Notes: generated by a model not told the origin, from the letters alone. Shown: positions 18,092 through 27,320, counted from the stretch's first letter. The stretch: DNA of 64,000 bases from an uncultured Pseudomonadales bacterium (GCA_958295875.1 OY282379.1:1550001-1614000), one strand, 5' to 3'. Program-made: numbers and translations.

Positions 18092-18642
18092 CGCAGCACG
18101 GCGCCGTTGGCGGCGAGGCGTATGCGCGACGGCCCGCCGCGGCCAGCGGTGGCGCCGGGCAGCACGAAATCCACTTGGCGGCCGAGCGCGCGCCGCGCCG
18201 TGAGCTCGGTGCGCGCTGGCGGCTGCCCGCTCAAGTTGGCAGACGTGGAAACGATCGGGCCGCCGAACGCAGCCGCCAGTCGACGCGCTTGCTCGTGGCC
18301 GGGCACGCGCACCGCCACCGCCGCCGGCTTGCCCTCGCCGGTCACAAGGGAAGAAAACCGATTGGTGGGAACGATCCATGTCTCCGCCCCGGGCCAGCTC
18401 GCGAGTACCGCGGCGCGAACTGTCGGCGGCAAGGCATCGAGCTCCGCGGCAAACGCCGCCGGCGTCGCCCCGATGACGATGAGCCCTTTGCCTGCCCCGC
18501 GCCGCTTCAAGCGCAGCAACCGGCGCACCGCGGCGTCGTCAAACGGATCGCATGCGAGGCCCCAAACGCCCTCCAAGGCATGCGCCACGATGCCCCCAGA
18601 CGCCAACGCCGACGCGGCGCGGAGCACCGCGAGCGCCGCCAT
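18088..18642 (-). CDS. tsaC: Threonylcarbamoyl-AMP synthase (Sua5/YrdC family)
   Basis: This enzyme makes threonylcarbamoyl-AMP from threonine, bicarbonate and ATP for the t6A37 modification of ANN-decoding tRNAs. The 184-residue length is that of the single-domain TsaC form. The basic LKRRGAGKGLIV segment and the nucleotide-binding STSANLSG motif are clear. The usual PTEAVWG entry motif reads ALEGVWG, a modest deviation. The ATG at 18642 is chosen over the adjacent GTG at 18645; it overlaps the purE stop by one base (TGATG). Confidence 0.92.
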   Translation of the reverse strand: MAALAVLRAASALASGGIVAHALEGVWGLACDPFDDAAVRRLLRLKRRGAGKGLIVIGATPAAFAAELDALPPTVRAAVLASWPGAETWIVPTNRFSSLVTGEGKPAAVAVRVPGHEQARRLAAAFGGPIVSTSANLSGQPPARTELTARRALGRQVDFVLPGATAGRGGPSRIRLAANGAVLR

Positions 18643-19142
18643 CACTGGGCGGCGGCTCGTTGCACCGCGGCGTTCTGTTGCGCCACCTTGGCGCGGCCGG
18701 CGGCGCGCGCCGCCACCAACGCCTTGGCGAGCCCCGCATCACTGATCGCGAGCACTTGCGCCGCGAGCCAAGCCGCGTTCTGGGCACCGGCCTTGCCCAC
18801 GGCAACCGTGGCGACCGGCACGCCGCCGGGCATTTGCACCGTTGCCAAGAGCGCGTCAACACCAGCCAGCGGGCCACTCGCCAACGGCACCCCAATCACC
18901 GGCCGCACCGTGTGCGCCGCCACCGCCCCAGCGAGATGCGCCGCCATGCCGGCCGCGCAAATGAAGGCGGCGCAGCCCCTCGCTTCGGCGTCCACGACAT
19001 ACTCCGCAGTCTCATCCGGCGTGCGGTGGGCAGACAGCACCCGCACCTCGCATGGCACTTTCAACTGCGCCAAGCCATCCACGCAGGCCTGCATCACCGG
19101 CCAATCCGACTCGGACCCCATCAGCACGGCCACCCACAGCAT
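18642..19142 (-). CDS. purE: N5-carboxyaminoimidazole ribonucleotide mutase
   Basis: This enzyme moves the carboxyl group from N5-CAIR to C4 in purine synthesis. The product of 166 residues has the family motif GSESDWP near the start, SAHRTPDE near residue 42, and the AGMAAHLAG and [13 protein letters not shown] loops around the active site. The partner ATPase purK, which usually follows purE, is not adjacent and not elsewhere in the window. The next gene is tsaC. Confidence 0.95.
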   Translation of the reverse strand: MLWVAVLMGSESDWPVMQACVDGLAQLKVPCEVRVLSAHRTPDETAEYVVDAEARGCAAFICAAGMAAHLAGAVAAHTVRPVIGVPLASGPLAGVDALLATVQMPGGVPVATVAVGKAGAQNAAWLAAQVLAISDAGLAKALVAARAAGRAKVAQQNAAVQRAAAQ

Positions 19143-19160
19143 AAGCGGCTCTCACCCAAC

Positions 19161-20006
19161 TCAGGAAGGGCAGCGAATATACCCGCCGCGGTGAGGGGCG
19201 ACAAATCCGAGCAACTCCAGTTCCGCGAGCGCCTGCGCCGCCGCTTGCGGCGACAAGCCAACCGCGGCCGCGACGCGATCGAGGGAAGTGACCTCGGCGC
19301 CCACTTGCTCGAACACCGCCGCCAAGGACGCCGGCGGCGCGTTCGACGACGGCGCCGGCACTGGCTCAAAGCCAATGGCGAACAGCACGTCGTCCACGTT
19401 TTCGATGAGCGCCGCGCCGCTCTTCAACAAGCGGTGGCAGCCACCCGACAACGGGCTCGCGACCGGTCCCGGCACGGCCATGACCTCGCGGCCCTGCTCC
19501 GCGGCCATGCGCGCTGTGATGAGCGAGCCGCTCGCCACCGTCGCCTCCACGATCACGACGCCGAGCGTGAGCCCGCTGATGAGCCGGTTGCGTTCCGGAA
19601 ACTGATGCTTGCGCGGCGCGCGCTCCGCCGCATACTCCGAGACGAGTGCGCCGCCAGCGCCCACGATCTGCTCGGCAAGCCTGGCGTGGGCGCTCGGATA
19701 CACCCGGTTGAGGCCGCCGCCGAACACGGCGACCGTGCGCCCTGCCGCGGCCAACGCGCCCCGATGGGCGGCGGCATCGATGCCATGCGCCAGGCCGCTC
19801 ACCACAACCAGGCCGGCAGCGCTCAACTCCCGTGCCAGCGCATGGGCGATCTCGCGCCCAGCGCCAGAGGCCCGGCGGCTGCCGACGATGGCCACGCTTG
19901 GCGCCCCGAGCACGACGGCGTCGCCACGCACATGCAGGTGCGCCGGCGGGTCTGGAATGGCGAGCAACCGCTCCGGCAGGCGCGCGCCGCGCAGGGTTTG
20001 GAACAT
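19161..20006 (-). CDS. dprA: DNA-processing protein DprA (short form)
   Basis: DprA loads RecA on incoming single-stranded DNA during natural transformation. The Rossmann-like core is complete: VAIVGSRRASGAG, VVSGLAHGIDAAAH, FGGGLNRVYP, FPERNRLISGL, EATVASGSLITA. A winged-helix end (about 220-281) is also seen (SLDRVAAAVGLSPQAAAQALAEL). The N-terminal SAM-like domain found in many DprA proteins is almost absent, so the protein is about 80 residues shorter than usual. ATG 20006 is preferred; a TTG at 20051 would add 15 residues. It heads a nine-gene minus-strand run, and def lies divergently about 200 bp away. Confidence 0.92.
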   Translation of the reverse strand: MFQTLRGARLPERLLAIPDPPAHLHVRGDAVVLGAPSVAIVGSRRASGAGREIAHALARELSAAGLVVVSGLAHGIDAAAHRGALAAAGRTVAVFGGGLNRVYPSAHARLAEQIVGAGGALVSEYAAERAPRKHQFPERNRLISGLTLGVVIVEATVASGSLITARMAAEQGREVMAVPGPVASPLSGGCHRLLKSGAALIENVDDVLFAIGFEPVPAPSSNAPPASLAAVFEQVGAEVTSLDRVAAAVGLSPQAAAQALAELELLGFVAPHRGGYIRCPS

Positions 20007-20202
20007 GGCGCACCGTTTTACCGCAAGCTCGCGGCAGCGTCTGTAGGCCAAGGCTCACACGGCGGCAACGCCCAAACGCGCTTGCGTCGCCGGGCTGCCC
20101 GCCGCCACGGTGCCACAGCGCCCGCCCTTACAAGGCCTCCCGCGCTTCCGAGCAACGGCCTAAGCTCCTATCATTGCCACCCCAAACGCGCTGGACTGCC
20201 GC

Positions 20203-20715
20203 ATGGCGCTGTTGCCGATTCTTGAGTTCCCAGACCCGCGCTTGCGCACCACGGCGCAGCCGGTGGAACGGGTGACCAGCGCCACGCGCAAGCTGGTGGA
20301 CGATCTGCTCGACACGATGTACGAAGCCCCCGGCATCGGCCTCTCGGCGACGCAGGTGGACGTTCACCAGCGCATCGTCGTCATCGACGTGTCGGCCACC
20401 CAGGACGCGCCGCTGGTGCTCATCAACCCGCAGCTCAGCGCGCCGGAGGGCACGCAGGAACGAGAGGAAGGCTGCCTCTCCGTGCCAACCTTCTACGAGG
20501 CGGTGCCGCGCGCGGAGCGCATTCGCGTGGCCGCGCTGGACCGAGACGGCAAGCCGTTCGAGATGCAAGCGCAAGCTCTGCTTGCCGTGTGCATCCAGCA
20601 CGAGTGCGACCATCTGGACGGCAAGCTGTTCGTGGATTACCTATCCAGCCTGAAACGCGAGCGCATCCGCCGCCGGCTCTCGAAGCTGCGCCGCCAAGAA
20701 GCGGCGGCGCGTTGA
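20203..20715 (+). CDS. def: Peptide deformylase
   Basis: This metalloenzyme removes the N-formyl group from new proteins. The three family motifs are present in 170 residues: [15 protein letters not shown] with the cysteine metal ligand, and QHECDHLDG with the HExxH histidines and glutamate. Motif 1 has Ser where Ala is usual, which is common. It is the first gene of def-fmt-rsmB-trkA-trkH, and pairing with fmt makes functional sense because fmt adds the formyl group that def removes. Confidence 0.97.
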   Translation: MALLPILEFPDPRLRTTAQPVERVTSATRKLVDDLLDTMYEAPGIGLSATQVDVHQRIVVIDVSATQDAPLVLINPQLSAPEGTQEREEGCLSVPTFYEAVPRAERIRVAALDRDGKPFEMQAQALLAVCIQHECDHLDGKLFVDYLSSLKRERIRRRLSKLRRQEAAAR

Positions 20716-20765
20716 CTCCCGCCAGCACCGGCGAAGGCGAGGCGGCATCACGCTCCGGGCGGGCG

Positions 20766-21749
20766 ATGCGGCTCGGCTTCGCCGGCACCCCAGAGTTCGC
20801 CGAGCGCATCCTCGCAGCACTCATCGGCTCGCGCCATGCCGTGGCGGTGGTCTTCACCCAGCCAGACCGCCCAGCCGGGCGCCGGCGCCGTCTCATGCCA
20901 AGCCCCGTGCGGGTACATGCCGAAGCGCAGGGCCTGTGCGTGCAGGCTCCAGAACGTTTCCACGCGCAGGAGCGTTGGCTTTCCGGTTTAGACGTGCTCG
21001 TTGTCGCCGCCTACGGGCTCATCCTGCCGCCCGCCGCCCTCGCCGCGCCGACGCGCGGCTGCCTCAACGTCCACGCTTCCTTGCTGCCCCGCTGGCGCGG
21101 CGCGGCACCCGTGGAACGCGCCATCATGGCCGGGGATGCCGTCACCGGCGTCAGCATCATGCAGATGGATGCCGGGTTGGACACGGGGCCAGTGCTGTTG
21201 CGCAGGGAGGTGGACATCGATGCGGCGGACACCGGCGCCACGCTCACGACGCGGCTCGCCGAAGTGGGCGCGGCGGCGCTCCTTGAGTGCTTGGACCGCC
21301 TCGACGACCTGAACGCTGCGCCGCAAGACGATGCTCGCGCCACCTATGCGCCGAAACTCACGGCGGCTGACGCGACCATCGATTGGTCTCGCCCCGCCAT
21401 CGACATCGAACGCCAAGTGCGCGCCTTGGCGGGCCGGCAGCCCGCTAGCACCCACCTGCGCGGCTTAGCTGGAAGGGGGAATAGCAGCAACAAGAACGGT
21501 GCGCGAGTCCCGGACAACGAGCCGGTGCGCATGAACGTGCTCGCCGCCAGCGCCATCCCAGCCAACGCGCCGCCCGGTGAGCTCGTCAAGCACGGACGCG
21601 GCTTCGCCGTCGGCTGCGGCGCTGGGGTGCTGGCGCTGGAAACGGTGCAGCTCGCTCGCGGCAAGGGGCGCCCCATGGCCGCCGCGAGCGCTGCCAACGG
21701 CTATCCGGACCTCTTCAAGCCCGGCGCGCGCTGCGATGTCGGCGCCTAG
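20766..21749 (+). CDS. fmt: Methionyl-tRNA formyltransferase (with an unusual insertion)
   Basis: This enzyme formylates initiator methionyl-tRNA using 10-formyltetrahydrofolate. The N-terminal domain is standard: MRLGFAGTPEFAE, NVHASLLPRWRGAAPVERAI with the catalytic Asn/His, and a conserved MQMDAGLDTGPV. In the C-terminal domain, where most family members have a short loop after RAFNPWP, this protein has about 18-20 extra Gly/Asn/Ser/Arg-rich residues (encoded at about 21455-21525), and the NPWP-like motif is not kept. The ATG at 20766 lies 50 bp after def. The 3' end overlaps rsmB by 14 nt. Confidence 0.95.
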   Translation: MRLGFAGTPEFAERILAALIGSRHAVAVVFTQPDRPAGRRRRLMPSPVRVHAEAQGLCVQAPERFHAQERWLSGLDVLVVAAYGLILPPAALAAPTRGCLNVHASLLPRWRGAAPVERAIMAGDAVTGVSIMQMDAGLDTGPVLLRREVDIDAADTGATLTTRLAEVGAAALLECLDRLDDLNAAPQDDARATYAPKLTAADATIDWSRPAIDIERQVRALAGRQPASTHLRGLAGRGNSSNKNGARVPDNEPVRMNVLAASAIPANAPPGELVKHGRGFAVGCGAGVLALETVQLARGKGRPMAAASAANGYPDLFKPGARCDVGA

Positions 21750-23016
21750 CGGCCCCGACGCAACCGTCATCCGCGCTCGCGCGGCGCGCGCCGTCCATGC
21801 CGCCCGGCATCGGGGCATTCGCCTCGAAGCATCCCTCGGCGCCGACGCCGCGCCGCTCTTGACCGAACTCGCCTATGGCGCTTGCCGCCACTATTACTCT
21901 TTGGCCGCCCAAGTCGATGCTCGCTTGGCGCGGCCGCTCAAGCCCCGCGACGCAGTGCTGCACGCGCTGCTCGTGATCGGCGCCTATCAGTTGCGCCACA
22001 CCCGCATCCCACCCCATGCGGCGGTGTCCGAGACCGTCGCCGCCACGCATCAATTGCGTCGGCCGTGGGCCAAGGGGTTGGTGAACGGCGCCCTGCGACG
22101 CCTAGCTGAAGCGCCGGCGCCGGCCGCGGACGCGACGCAACGCTGGGATCATCCGGCTTGGATGCTGCGCGCGTTCGAAGCGGCATGGCCCGCGCATTGC
22201 CCAGCGCTGTTCCGCGCCAACAACAGCCGGGCGCCCATGGCGCTGCGCGTGAACGCAACGAAAATCAGCGCATCCGCGTACCGCAAGCGCCTCGACGCTG
22301 CCGGCCGCAAACACCGCCAAGGCTTGACGCCCGAAACGCTGGTGTTGGAGGCGCCCACGCGCGCGCAGACGCTGCCGGGGTTTGCCGACGGCCTCGTTTC
22401 AGTGCAGGACGAAGGGGCGCAGCTCGCCGCCACCCTGCTGCCGGCCGCGCCAGGGGCGCGGATGCTGGATGCTTGCGCGGCACCCGGCGGCAAGGCATTT
22501 CACTTCCAAGAACGCCATCCGCAGGTTGCCGTGACGGCGTTGGACGCCAATGCCGAACGGCTTGCGCACCTGCGCGCGGAGAGCCGGCGGTTGGGCCATC
22601 CACTCCACGCCATCGTCGCCGGCGACGCCACCGCCCGCTGCTGGTGGCATGGCGAGCCGTTCGACGCCATTCTCGTCGATGCCCCCTGCTCCGGCACCGG
22701 CACGCTGCGCCGGCACCCAGACATCAAGGTCTCCCGCGTGGCCGAGGACGTGACGCGCGCCGCGGCCCAGCAACGCGCCATGCTCGACAACCTGTGGCCC
22801 ACGCTTTCACGCGGCGGCACGCTGCTCTATTGTGCATGCTCGATCCTCCCCGAGGAGAACGACGCCGTGGTGCAGGGCTTTGTAGAGGCGACGCCAGACG
22901 CCGCCGTTGCGCCCATCGCGGCGGCTTGGGGGCAGCCAAAGGCCTGCGGCAGAGCGCTCTTGCCGACCTGCGGCGGGCCCGATGGCTTCTTCTACGCACG
23001 CATCGAAAAGCGGTGA
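21736..23016 (+). CDS. rsmB: 16S rRNA m5C967 methyltransferase
   Basis: This enzyme methylates C967 of 16S rRNA with SAM. It has 426 residues: an N-terminal NusB-like RNA-binding domain (about 1-130) and a C-terminal Rossmann domain with the SAM motif LDACAAPGGKAFH, the active-site segment VDAPCSGTGTLRRHPDIK, and LLYCACSILPEEND carrying the second catalytic cysteine. The ATG at 21736 overlaps the end of fmt, and its TGA overlaps the GTG of trkA, showing tight coupling. Gene order fmt-rsmB-trkA matches other gammaproteobacteria. Confidence 0.95.
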   Translation: MSAPSGPDATVIRARAARAVHAARHRGIRLEASLGADAAPLLTELAYGACRHYYSLAAQVDARLARPLKPRDAVLHALLVIGAYQLRHTRIPPHAAVSETVAATHQLRRPWAKGLVNGALRRLAEAPAPAADATQRWDHPAWMLRAFEAAWPAHCPALFRANNSRAPMALRVNATKISASAYRKRLDAAGRKHRQGLTPETLVLEAPTRAQTLPGFADGLVSVQDEGAQLAATLLPAAPGARMLDACAAPGGKAFHFQERHPQVAVTALDANAERLAHLRAESRRLGHPLHAIVAGDATARCWWHGEPFDAILVDAPCSGTGTLRRHPDIKVSRVAEDVTRAAAQQRAMLDNLWPTLSRGGTLLYCACSILPEENDAVVQGFVEATPDAAVAPIAAAWGQPKACGRALLPTCGGPDGFFYARIEKR

Positions 23017-24398
23017 ACATCCTCATTCTCGGCGCCGGCCAAGTGGGAGGCACCCTCGCCAGCCAACTGGCCAGCGAAGATTTCAACATCACCATCGTCG
23101 ATAACAACGAGACGCGCCTCTTGGAACTGCGCCGCCGCCTCGACATCCGCACCATCACCGGCCATGCATCGCGCCCAGACGTGCTGGAAATGGCCGGCGC
23201 CAAGGATGCCGACATGCTCATCGCGGTGACGCCAAACGATGAAGTGAACATGGTGGCGTGCCAAGTGTGCTATTCCATGTTCCGCACCCCAATGAAGATC
23301 GCCCGCATCCGGGCGGATGCCTACCACGCCCGCAGCAACCTGGACGACGAAGAAGAAACCTTCTTCTCCAAGGAACACATGCCCATCGACGTGCTCATCA
23401 ACCCCGAGCGCGTCGTCACGGAGCAGTTCACGGAGCTCTTGGATCATCCCGGCGCCTTGCTGGTGGTGGACTTCGCCGACGGCCGCGTGAAGCTCGTCGC
23501 CGTCAAGGCGCACCGCGACGGGCCGTTGACCGGGCAGGCGCTGGGCCTTCTGCATCGCCACATGCCCCTTGTCGAGGCGCGGGTCGCCGCCATCTTTCGC
23601 CGCGACCGGGCGATCATCCCGCAGGGCGACACGGTGATTGAAGCCGACGACGACGTGTTCTTCATCGCCCCGGCGGCGAACATCCACGACATGATGACCG
23701 AGCTGCGGCGCGACGAGACGCGCACCCGCCGCGTCATCATCGCCGGCGGCGGCCGCATCGGCGAGCACCTCGCCCGCGCCATCGAGCCGCGCTTCTCCGT
23801 GAAGGTGGTGGAGCACGACGAGCGGCGCGCCCACGAGCTCGCCAACCGCCTGCACTCGGCCATCGTTATCCACGGCGACGCCACCGATGGCGACCTGTTG
23901 TTGGAAAACAACATCGAGCGCACCGACGCCTTCTGCGCCGTCACCAACGACGACGAGGTGAACATCATGTCGTCGCTGTTGTCGAAGCGCTTGGGCGCCA
24001 AGCGGGCCATGACGCTCATTGGCAAGGCGGCCTACGTCGATTTGATGGAGGGCGGCCAAATCGACGTGGCGCTGTCGCCGCAACTGGCGACGGCCGGCAC
24101 CATCCTGCGGCACGTTCGCCGCGGCGACGTGACGCGCGTGCATAGCCTTCGGCGCGGCGCGGCGGAAGCAATGGAAGCCGTCGTCCACGAAACGAGCAAG
24201 TTGGCCGGATGCCTCGCCAGCGAGCTGCCGCTGCCGCCGGGCACGACCTTGGGCGCCGTGGTGCGTGGCGAAGACGTGCTGACCGCGCGCGACGACTTCA
24301 CCATCGAGCCGGGGGATCACGTCATCCTGCTGCTCACCGACAAGGGCCGCGTGGCAGCCGTGGAGCGGCTGTTTCAGGTGGGCCTCTCCTTCTTCTAG
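23013..24398 (+). CDS. trkA: Trk potassium uptake regulatory subunit TrkA
   Basis: TrkA is a cytosolic NAD(H)-binding regulator of the TrkH potassium transporter. The protein of 461 residues is a duplicated RCK unit: the first GAGQVGG motif is near residue 7 and the second, GGGRIGE, near 245, each followed by a C-terminal RCK lobe. It begins with GTG inside the rsmB stop (GTGA overlap). trkH follows directly, giving a complete Trk system, whereas in Pseudomonas trkH is usually elsewhere. Confidence 0.96.
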   Translation: MNILILGAGQVGGTLASQLASEDFNITIVDNNETRLLELRRRLDIRTITGHASRPDVLEMAGAKDADMLIAVTPNDEVNMVACQVCYSMFRTPMKIARIRADAYHARSNLDDEEETFFSKEHMPIDVLINPERVVTEQFTELLDHPGALLVVDFADGRVKLVAVKAHRDGPLTGQALGLLHRHMPLVEARVAAIFRRDRAIIPQGDTVIEADDDVFFIAPAANIHDMMTELRRDETRTRRVIIAGGGRIGEHLARAIEPRFSVKVVEHDERRAHELANRLHSAIVIHGDATDGDLLLENNIERTDAFCAVTNDDEVNIMSSLLSKRLGAKRAMTLIGKAAYVDLMEGGQIDVALSPQLATAGTILRHVRRGDVTRVHSLRRGAAEAMEAVVHETSKLAGCLASELPLPPGTTLGAVVRGEDVLTARDDFTIEPGDHVILLLTDKGRVAAVERLFQVGLSFF

Positions 24399-24412
24399 GG
24401 AACGGCGGCGCC

Positions 24413-25849
24413 TTGCACCTCAGCGTCATCCTGCGCGTCACCGGCGTTCTGCTGATGCTGTTCAGCGTGGCCATGGCCGCGCCGCTGTTGGTGGCGCTCC
24501 ACTATGGCGAAGACGTGCTCCGGCCATTCCTCACCGCCTTCGTCATCACCTTGGGCACGGGCGCGGCCCTACGCTTGCTGCCACGCCGGGGCGCGGACCT
24601 ACGCAGCCGCGAGGGGTTCCTCATCACGGTGTTGTTCTATGCGGGGTTGGGCCTCTTTGGGGCGCTGCCCATCTATCTGGCGCCCGGCGTCGCAGACTCG
24701 TTCACAGACGCGGCCTTCGAGTCCATTTCCGGCCTCACCACCACTGGCGCCACCGTCATCACCGGCTTGGACGAACTGCCCCGCGCCATCCTGTTCTATC
24801 GACAGTTGCTGCAATGGCTGGGCGGCATGGGCATCGTCGTGCTCGCCGTGGCGGTGTTGCCGATGCTGGGCGTGGGCGGCATGCAGCTGTACCGCGCCGA
24901 ATCTCCCGGACCCGTCAAGGACAACAAGCTCACGCCGCGCATCACGCAAACCGCGCGCGCTCTCTGGCTCATCTATTGCGGGCTGACGCTCGCTTGCGGC
25001 GCGGCCTATTGGGCGGCCGGCATGAGCCTCTTCGACGCCATCTGCCATGCCTTTTCCACGGTCGCGATCGGCGGTTTCTCCACCCATGACGCGAGCCTTG
25101 GCCACTTTCAGAGCGGCGCGGTGGAATCTGTCGCCATCGTGTTCATGATCCTCGCCGGCATGAACTTCAGCCTGCACTTCCTCGCCTGGCGTCGCCCGAA
25201 GCAGTACCTGAGAGACATCGAGTTGCGCACCTACCTCGCCACCATCGCGGTGGTGGCAGCGTTGGTGATCTGGGTTCTCGCCCGGTTCGACGCGACACCG
25301 AGCCCGTTCCGCGAGGGCCTCTTCCACGCGGTGTCCATCACCACCACCACTGGGTTCACCACCACCAACTTCAGCGTCTGGCCGTCCTTCGCGCCCGTTC
25401 TGCTCCTGTTCGCAGCGTTCGTCGGCGGCTGCGCCGGCTCCACCGCCGGGGGCATCAAGGTGGTGCGCGCCGTGCTCATCATCCGCCAAGGGGTGCGCGA
25501 GATTCGCCGCCTCATCCACCCCAGCGGCGTGTTTCCGGTGAAGCTCGGCAAGGAAGTGGTGCCAGACCGCGTGTTGGATGGCGTGTGGGGCTTCTTCGCC
25601 GCCTACATGATCGTGTTTCTCGCCATGGTGTGCGTGTTGCTCGGCATCTCCTCGCTGGACTTCCAATCCGCCTTTTCCGCGGTGGGCGCTTGCCTCAACA
25701 ACCTAGGGCCTGGGCTCGGCGACGTGGCCTTGAACTATGCCGGGCTCTCCGCCCCGGCCAAGTGGCTGTTGTCCCTCGCCATGCTGCTCGGACGTTTGGA
25801 GATATTCACCCTGCTGGTGTTGTTGACGCCCGCCTATTGGCGCAGCTGA
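24413..25849 (+). CDS. trkH: Trk potassium transporter membrane subunit
   Basis: This is an inner-membrane potassium channel-like transporter of about 478 residues. Four pore-loop regions typical of the Trk/Ktr family are seen: SGLTTTGATV, TVAIGGFSTHD, TTTTGFTTTNF and AVGACLNNLGPG, between pairs of hydrophobic helices. The best start is a TTG at 24413 with AGGGAAC upstream; no ATG fits the family N-terminus (HLSVILRVTGVLL). The last 147 nt overlap, in the opposite direction, the 3' end of the lpxL-like gene. Confidence 0.94.
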   Translation: MHLSVILRVTGVLLMLFSVAMAAPLLVALHYGEDVLRPFLTAFVITLGTGAALRLLPRRGADLRSREGFLITVLFYAGLGLFGALPIYLAPGVADSFTDAAFESISGLTTTGATVITGLDELPRAILFYRQLLQWLGGMGIVVLAVAVLPMLGVGGMQLYRAESPGPVKDNKLTPRITQTARALWLIYCGLTLACGAAYWAAGMSLFDAICHAFSTVAIGGFSTHDASLGHFQSGAVESVAIVFMILAGMNFSLHFLAWRRPKQYLRDIELRTYLATIAVVAALVIWVLARFDATPSPFREGLFHAVSITTTTGFTTTNFSVWPSFAPVLLLFAAFVGGCAGSTAGGIKVVRAVLIIRQGVREIRRLIHPSGVFPVKLGKEVVPDRVLDGVWGFFAAYMIVFLAMVCVLLGISSLDFQSAFSAVGACLNNLGPGLGDVALNYAGLSAPAKWLLSLAMLLGRLEIFTLLVLLTPAYWRS

Positions 25850-26713
25850 GCGGCGACGGCGGCGGCGAAACCGCTTGTACTCCCACTGGTATTGCGCCGG
25901 GTCGCGCCGCACCGCCGCCTCGATGGCGCGGTTCATGGCCGTCGCGCTCACCTCGGGGGATGCGCTCCGAATCGCCTCGTCCACCCGCTCATAGCGAACC
26001 CGAAACCCCTGTCGCGAACGCTGCACGGTGGCCAAGAGGACAACGGTTTGCGGCCCAATCAAGCGTTGCGCCAACGTCATCGTGGCCACCTCCACGCCGA
26101 AGAACGGCGCGTTCACCGCGGCGTCTGGACGCGGGGTCTGATCCGGCAACACCCCCACCGCGCCGCCCCCTGCCAGCACCCGCTTCACCTGCCTGAGTCC
26201 CGCTAAATCCGTGCCGGCGACGGCAATCCCCCAACGCGACCGCGCCTTCACCAGCGCACGATCGAGCAGGGCATCCTTCGGGCGCTCGTACAGGAACGTG
26301 ACCGGGAGCCGCCGCCCCAACGCAAACGCCAAGAACTCCCAATTGCCGAAGTGTGGCGCCAAGATCACGGCCCCGCCCGGGCTGCGCCGTGCTTCATCCA
26401 GCAAGGCCAAGCCCTCTTCCACCTCCAAGGCGCGGCGCGAGGCATCCCAACCCGCATGCCACGCGAAGCCCATCTCGGCGGCGGCCTTGCAGGTTTCCAA
26501 GACGCTGCGGCGTGCCAGCGAACGCCGCTCTTGGGGCGAGAGATCCGCAAAGCAAAGCTCGATGTTGTTGACGGTGACCAAGGCGCTCGGCAGACGCAGA
26601 CCCCACGCCACCTTGCCGGCGACGGCACCGAGGGCGCGCGCCGCGGCAAGCGGCAGCCACCCCATCAACCGCGCCGCGCCCACCACGGCCAAGGCGCCCC
26701 ACCTATTCCGCAT
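25703..26713 (-). CDS. Lipid A biosynthesis acyltransferase, LpxL/HtrB family, with long antisense-derived tail
   Basis: This inner-membrane enzyme transfers an acyl chain to a lipid A precursor. The catalytic H-x4-E motif is seen as HFGNWE near residue 120, followed by the family segments LYERPKD, GVLPDQTPR and the terminal QYQWEYKRFRRR. Family similarity stops near residue 288. The last 48 or so residues (Gln/Gly/Glu-rich) are encoded opposite the trkH 3' end, so the gene seems to have lost its original stop and run into trkH. The 5' end overlaps tag by 11 nt. lpxL and htrB are alternative names; the acyl chain is not predictable. Confidence 0.88.
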   Translation of the reverse strand: MRNRWGALAVVGAARLMGWLPLAAARALGAVAGKVAWGLRLPSALVTVNNIELCFADLSPQERRSLARRSVLETCKAAAEMGFAWHAGWDASRRALEVEEGLALLDEARRSPGGAVILAPHFGNWEFLAFALGRRLPVTFLYERPKDALLDRALVKARSRWGIAVAGTDLAGLRQVKRVLAGGGAVGVLPDQTPRPDAAVNAPFFGVEVATMTLAQRLIGPQTVVLLATVQRSRQGFRVRYERVDEAIRSASPEVSATAMNRAIEAAVRRDPAQYQWEYKRFRRRRRRSAAPIGGRQQHQQGEYLQTSEQHGEGQQPLGRGGEPGIVQGHVAEPRP

Positions 26714-27320
26714 GGTCCTCCGTCCATACGGCGCCGGCCACTTCCTGATGGCGGAAGCAGGTGACGAGATGGTCGTTCACCATGCCGACGCTCTGCATGA
26801 AGGCGTAGCAGATGGTCGGGCCAACGAACTTGAAGCCGATCTGTTTGAGGGCGCGGGACATCGCCGCGGAGGCCGGCGTCGTGCTCGGCACGTCTCCGGC
26901 GTCCCGCCAATCGTTCCGCTGTGGCTGCCCATCCACAAACGACCACAGAAACCCTGCCGCATCGTCCAGCGCGAGGAACGCCTGCGCGTTGCCCACCATC
27001 GCCCCGAGTTTGCCGGCGTGGCGGATGACGCCGGCATCGTTGAGCCAACGCGCCATGTCGGCTCCGTCGGCGGCGGCGAGCCGCTCCAGATCGAAGGCAT
27101 GGAAGGCACGACGCATGGCTTCCCGCTTGCGCAACACCGTGAGCCAAGAGAGGCCCGCCTGCATACCCTCAAGCACCAAGCGCTCGAACAGGGGGCCGAC
27201 AGGTGCGCCGCTGCCCGGCGGGCACACCGGAACGCCCCACTCCTCGTCGTGGTAGCGCAGATAGAGGCTGTCGCCAAGGCCCCAACCGCAACGCGCTCTC
27301 CCATCCGCGGCCACGTTCAT
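26703..27320 (-). CDS. tag: DNA-3-methyladenine glycosylase I
   Basis: This base-excision repair enzyme removes 3-methyladenine from alkylated DNA. The product has 205 residues. It shows the zinc-binding CGWG...YHDEEWG near the N-terminus and the matching MVNDHLVTCF histidine/cysteine end, with the helix-hairpin region LERLVLEGMQAGLSWLTVLRKR between. ATG 27320 is used; a TTG four codons earlier is less likely. It precedes the acyltransferase gene as in Pseudomonas (tag-htrB). The gene expected just beyond it in that order, glyQ, is missing here. Confidence 0.95.
   Translation of the reverse strand: MNVAADGRARCGWGLGDSLYLRYHDEEWGVPVCPPGSGAPVGPLFERLVLEGMQAGLSWLTVLRKREAMRRAFHAFDLERLAAADGADMARWLNDAGVIRHAGKLGAMVGNAQAFLALDDAAGFLWSFVDGQPQRNDWRDAGDVPSTTPASAAMSRALKQIGFKFVGPTICYAFMQSVGMVNDHLVTCFRHQEVAGAVWTEDHAE

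Noticed and set aside
18552..20225. A 557-codon plus-strand frame opposite tsaC, purE and dprA
   Set aside because: It spans three well-supported genes on the other strand and the product is Arg/His/Pro-rich without motifs.
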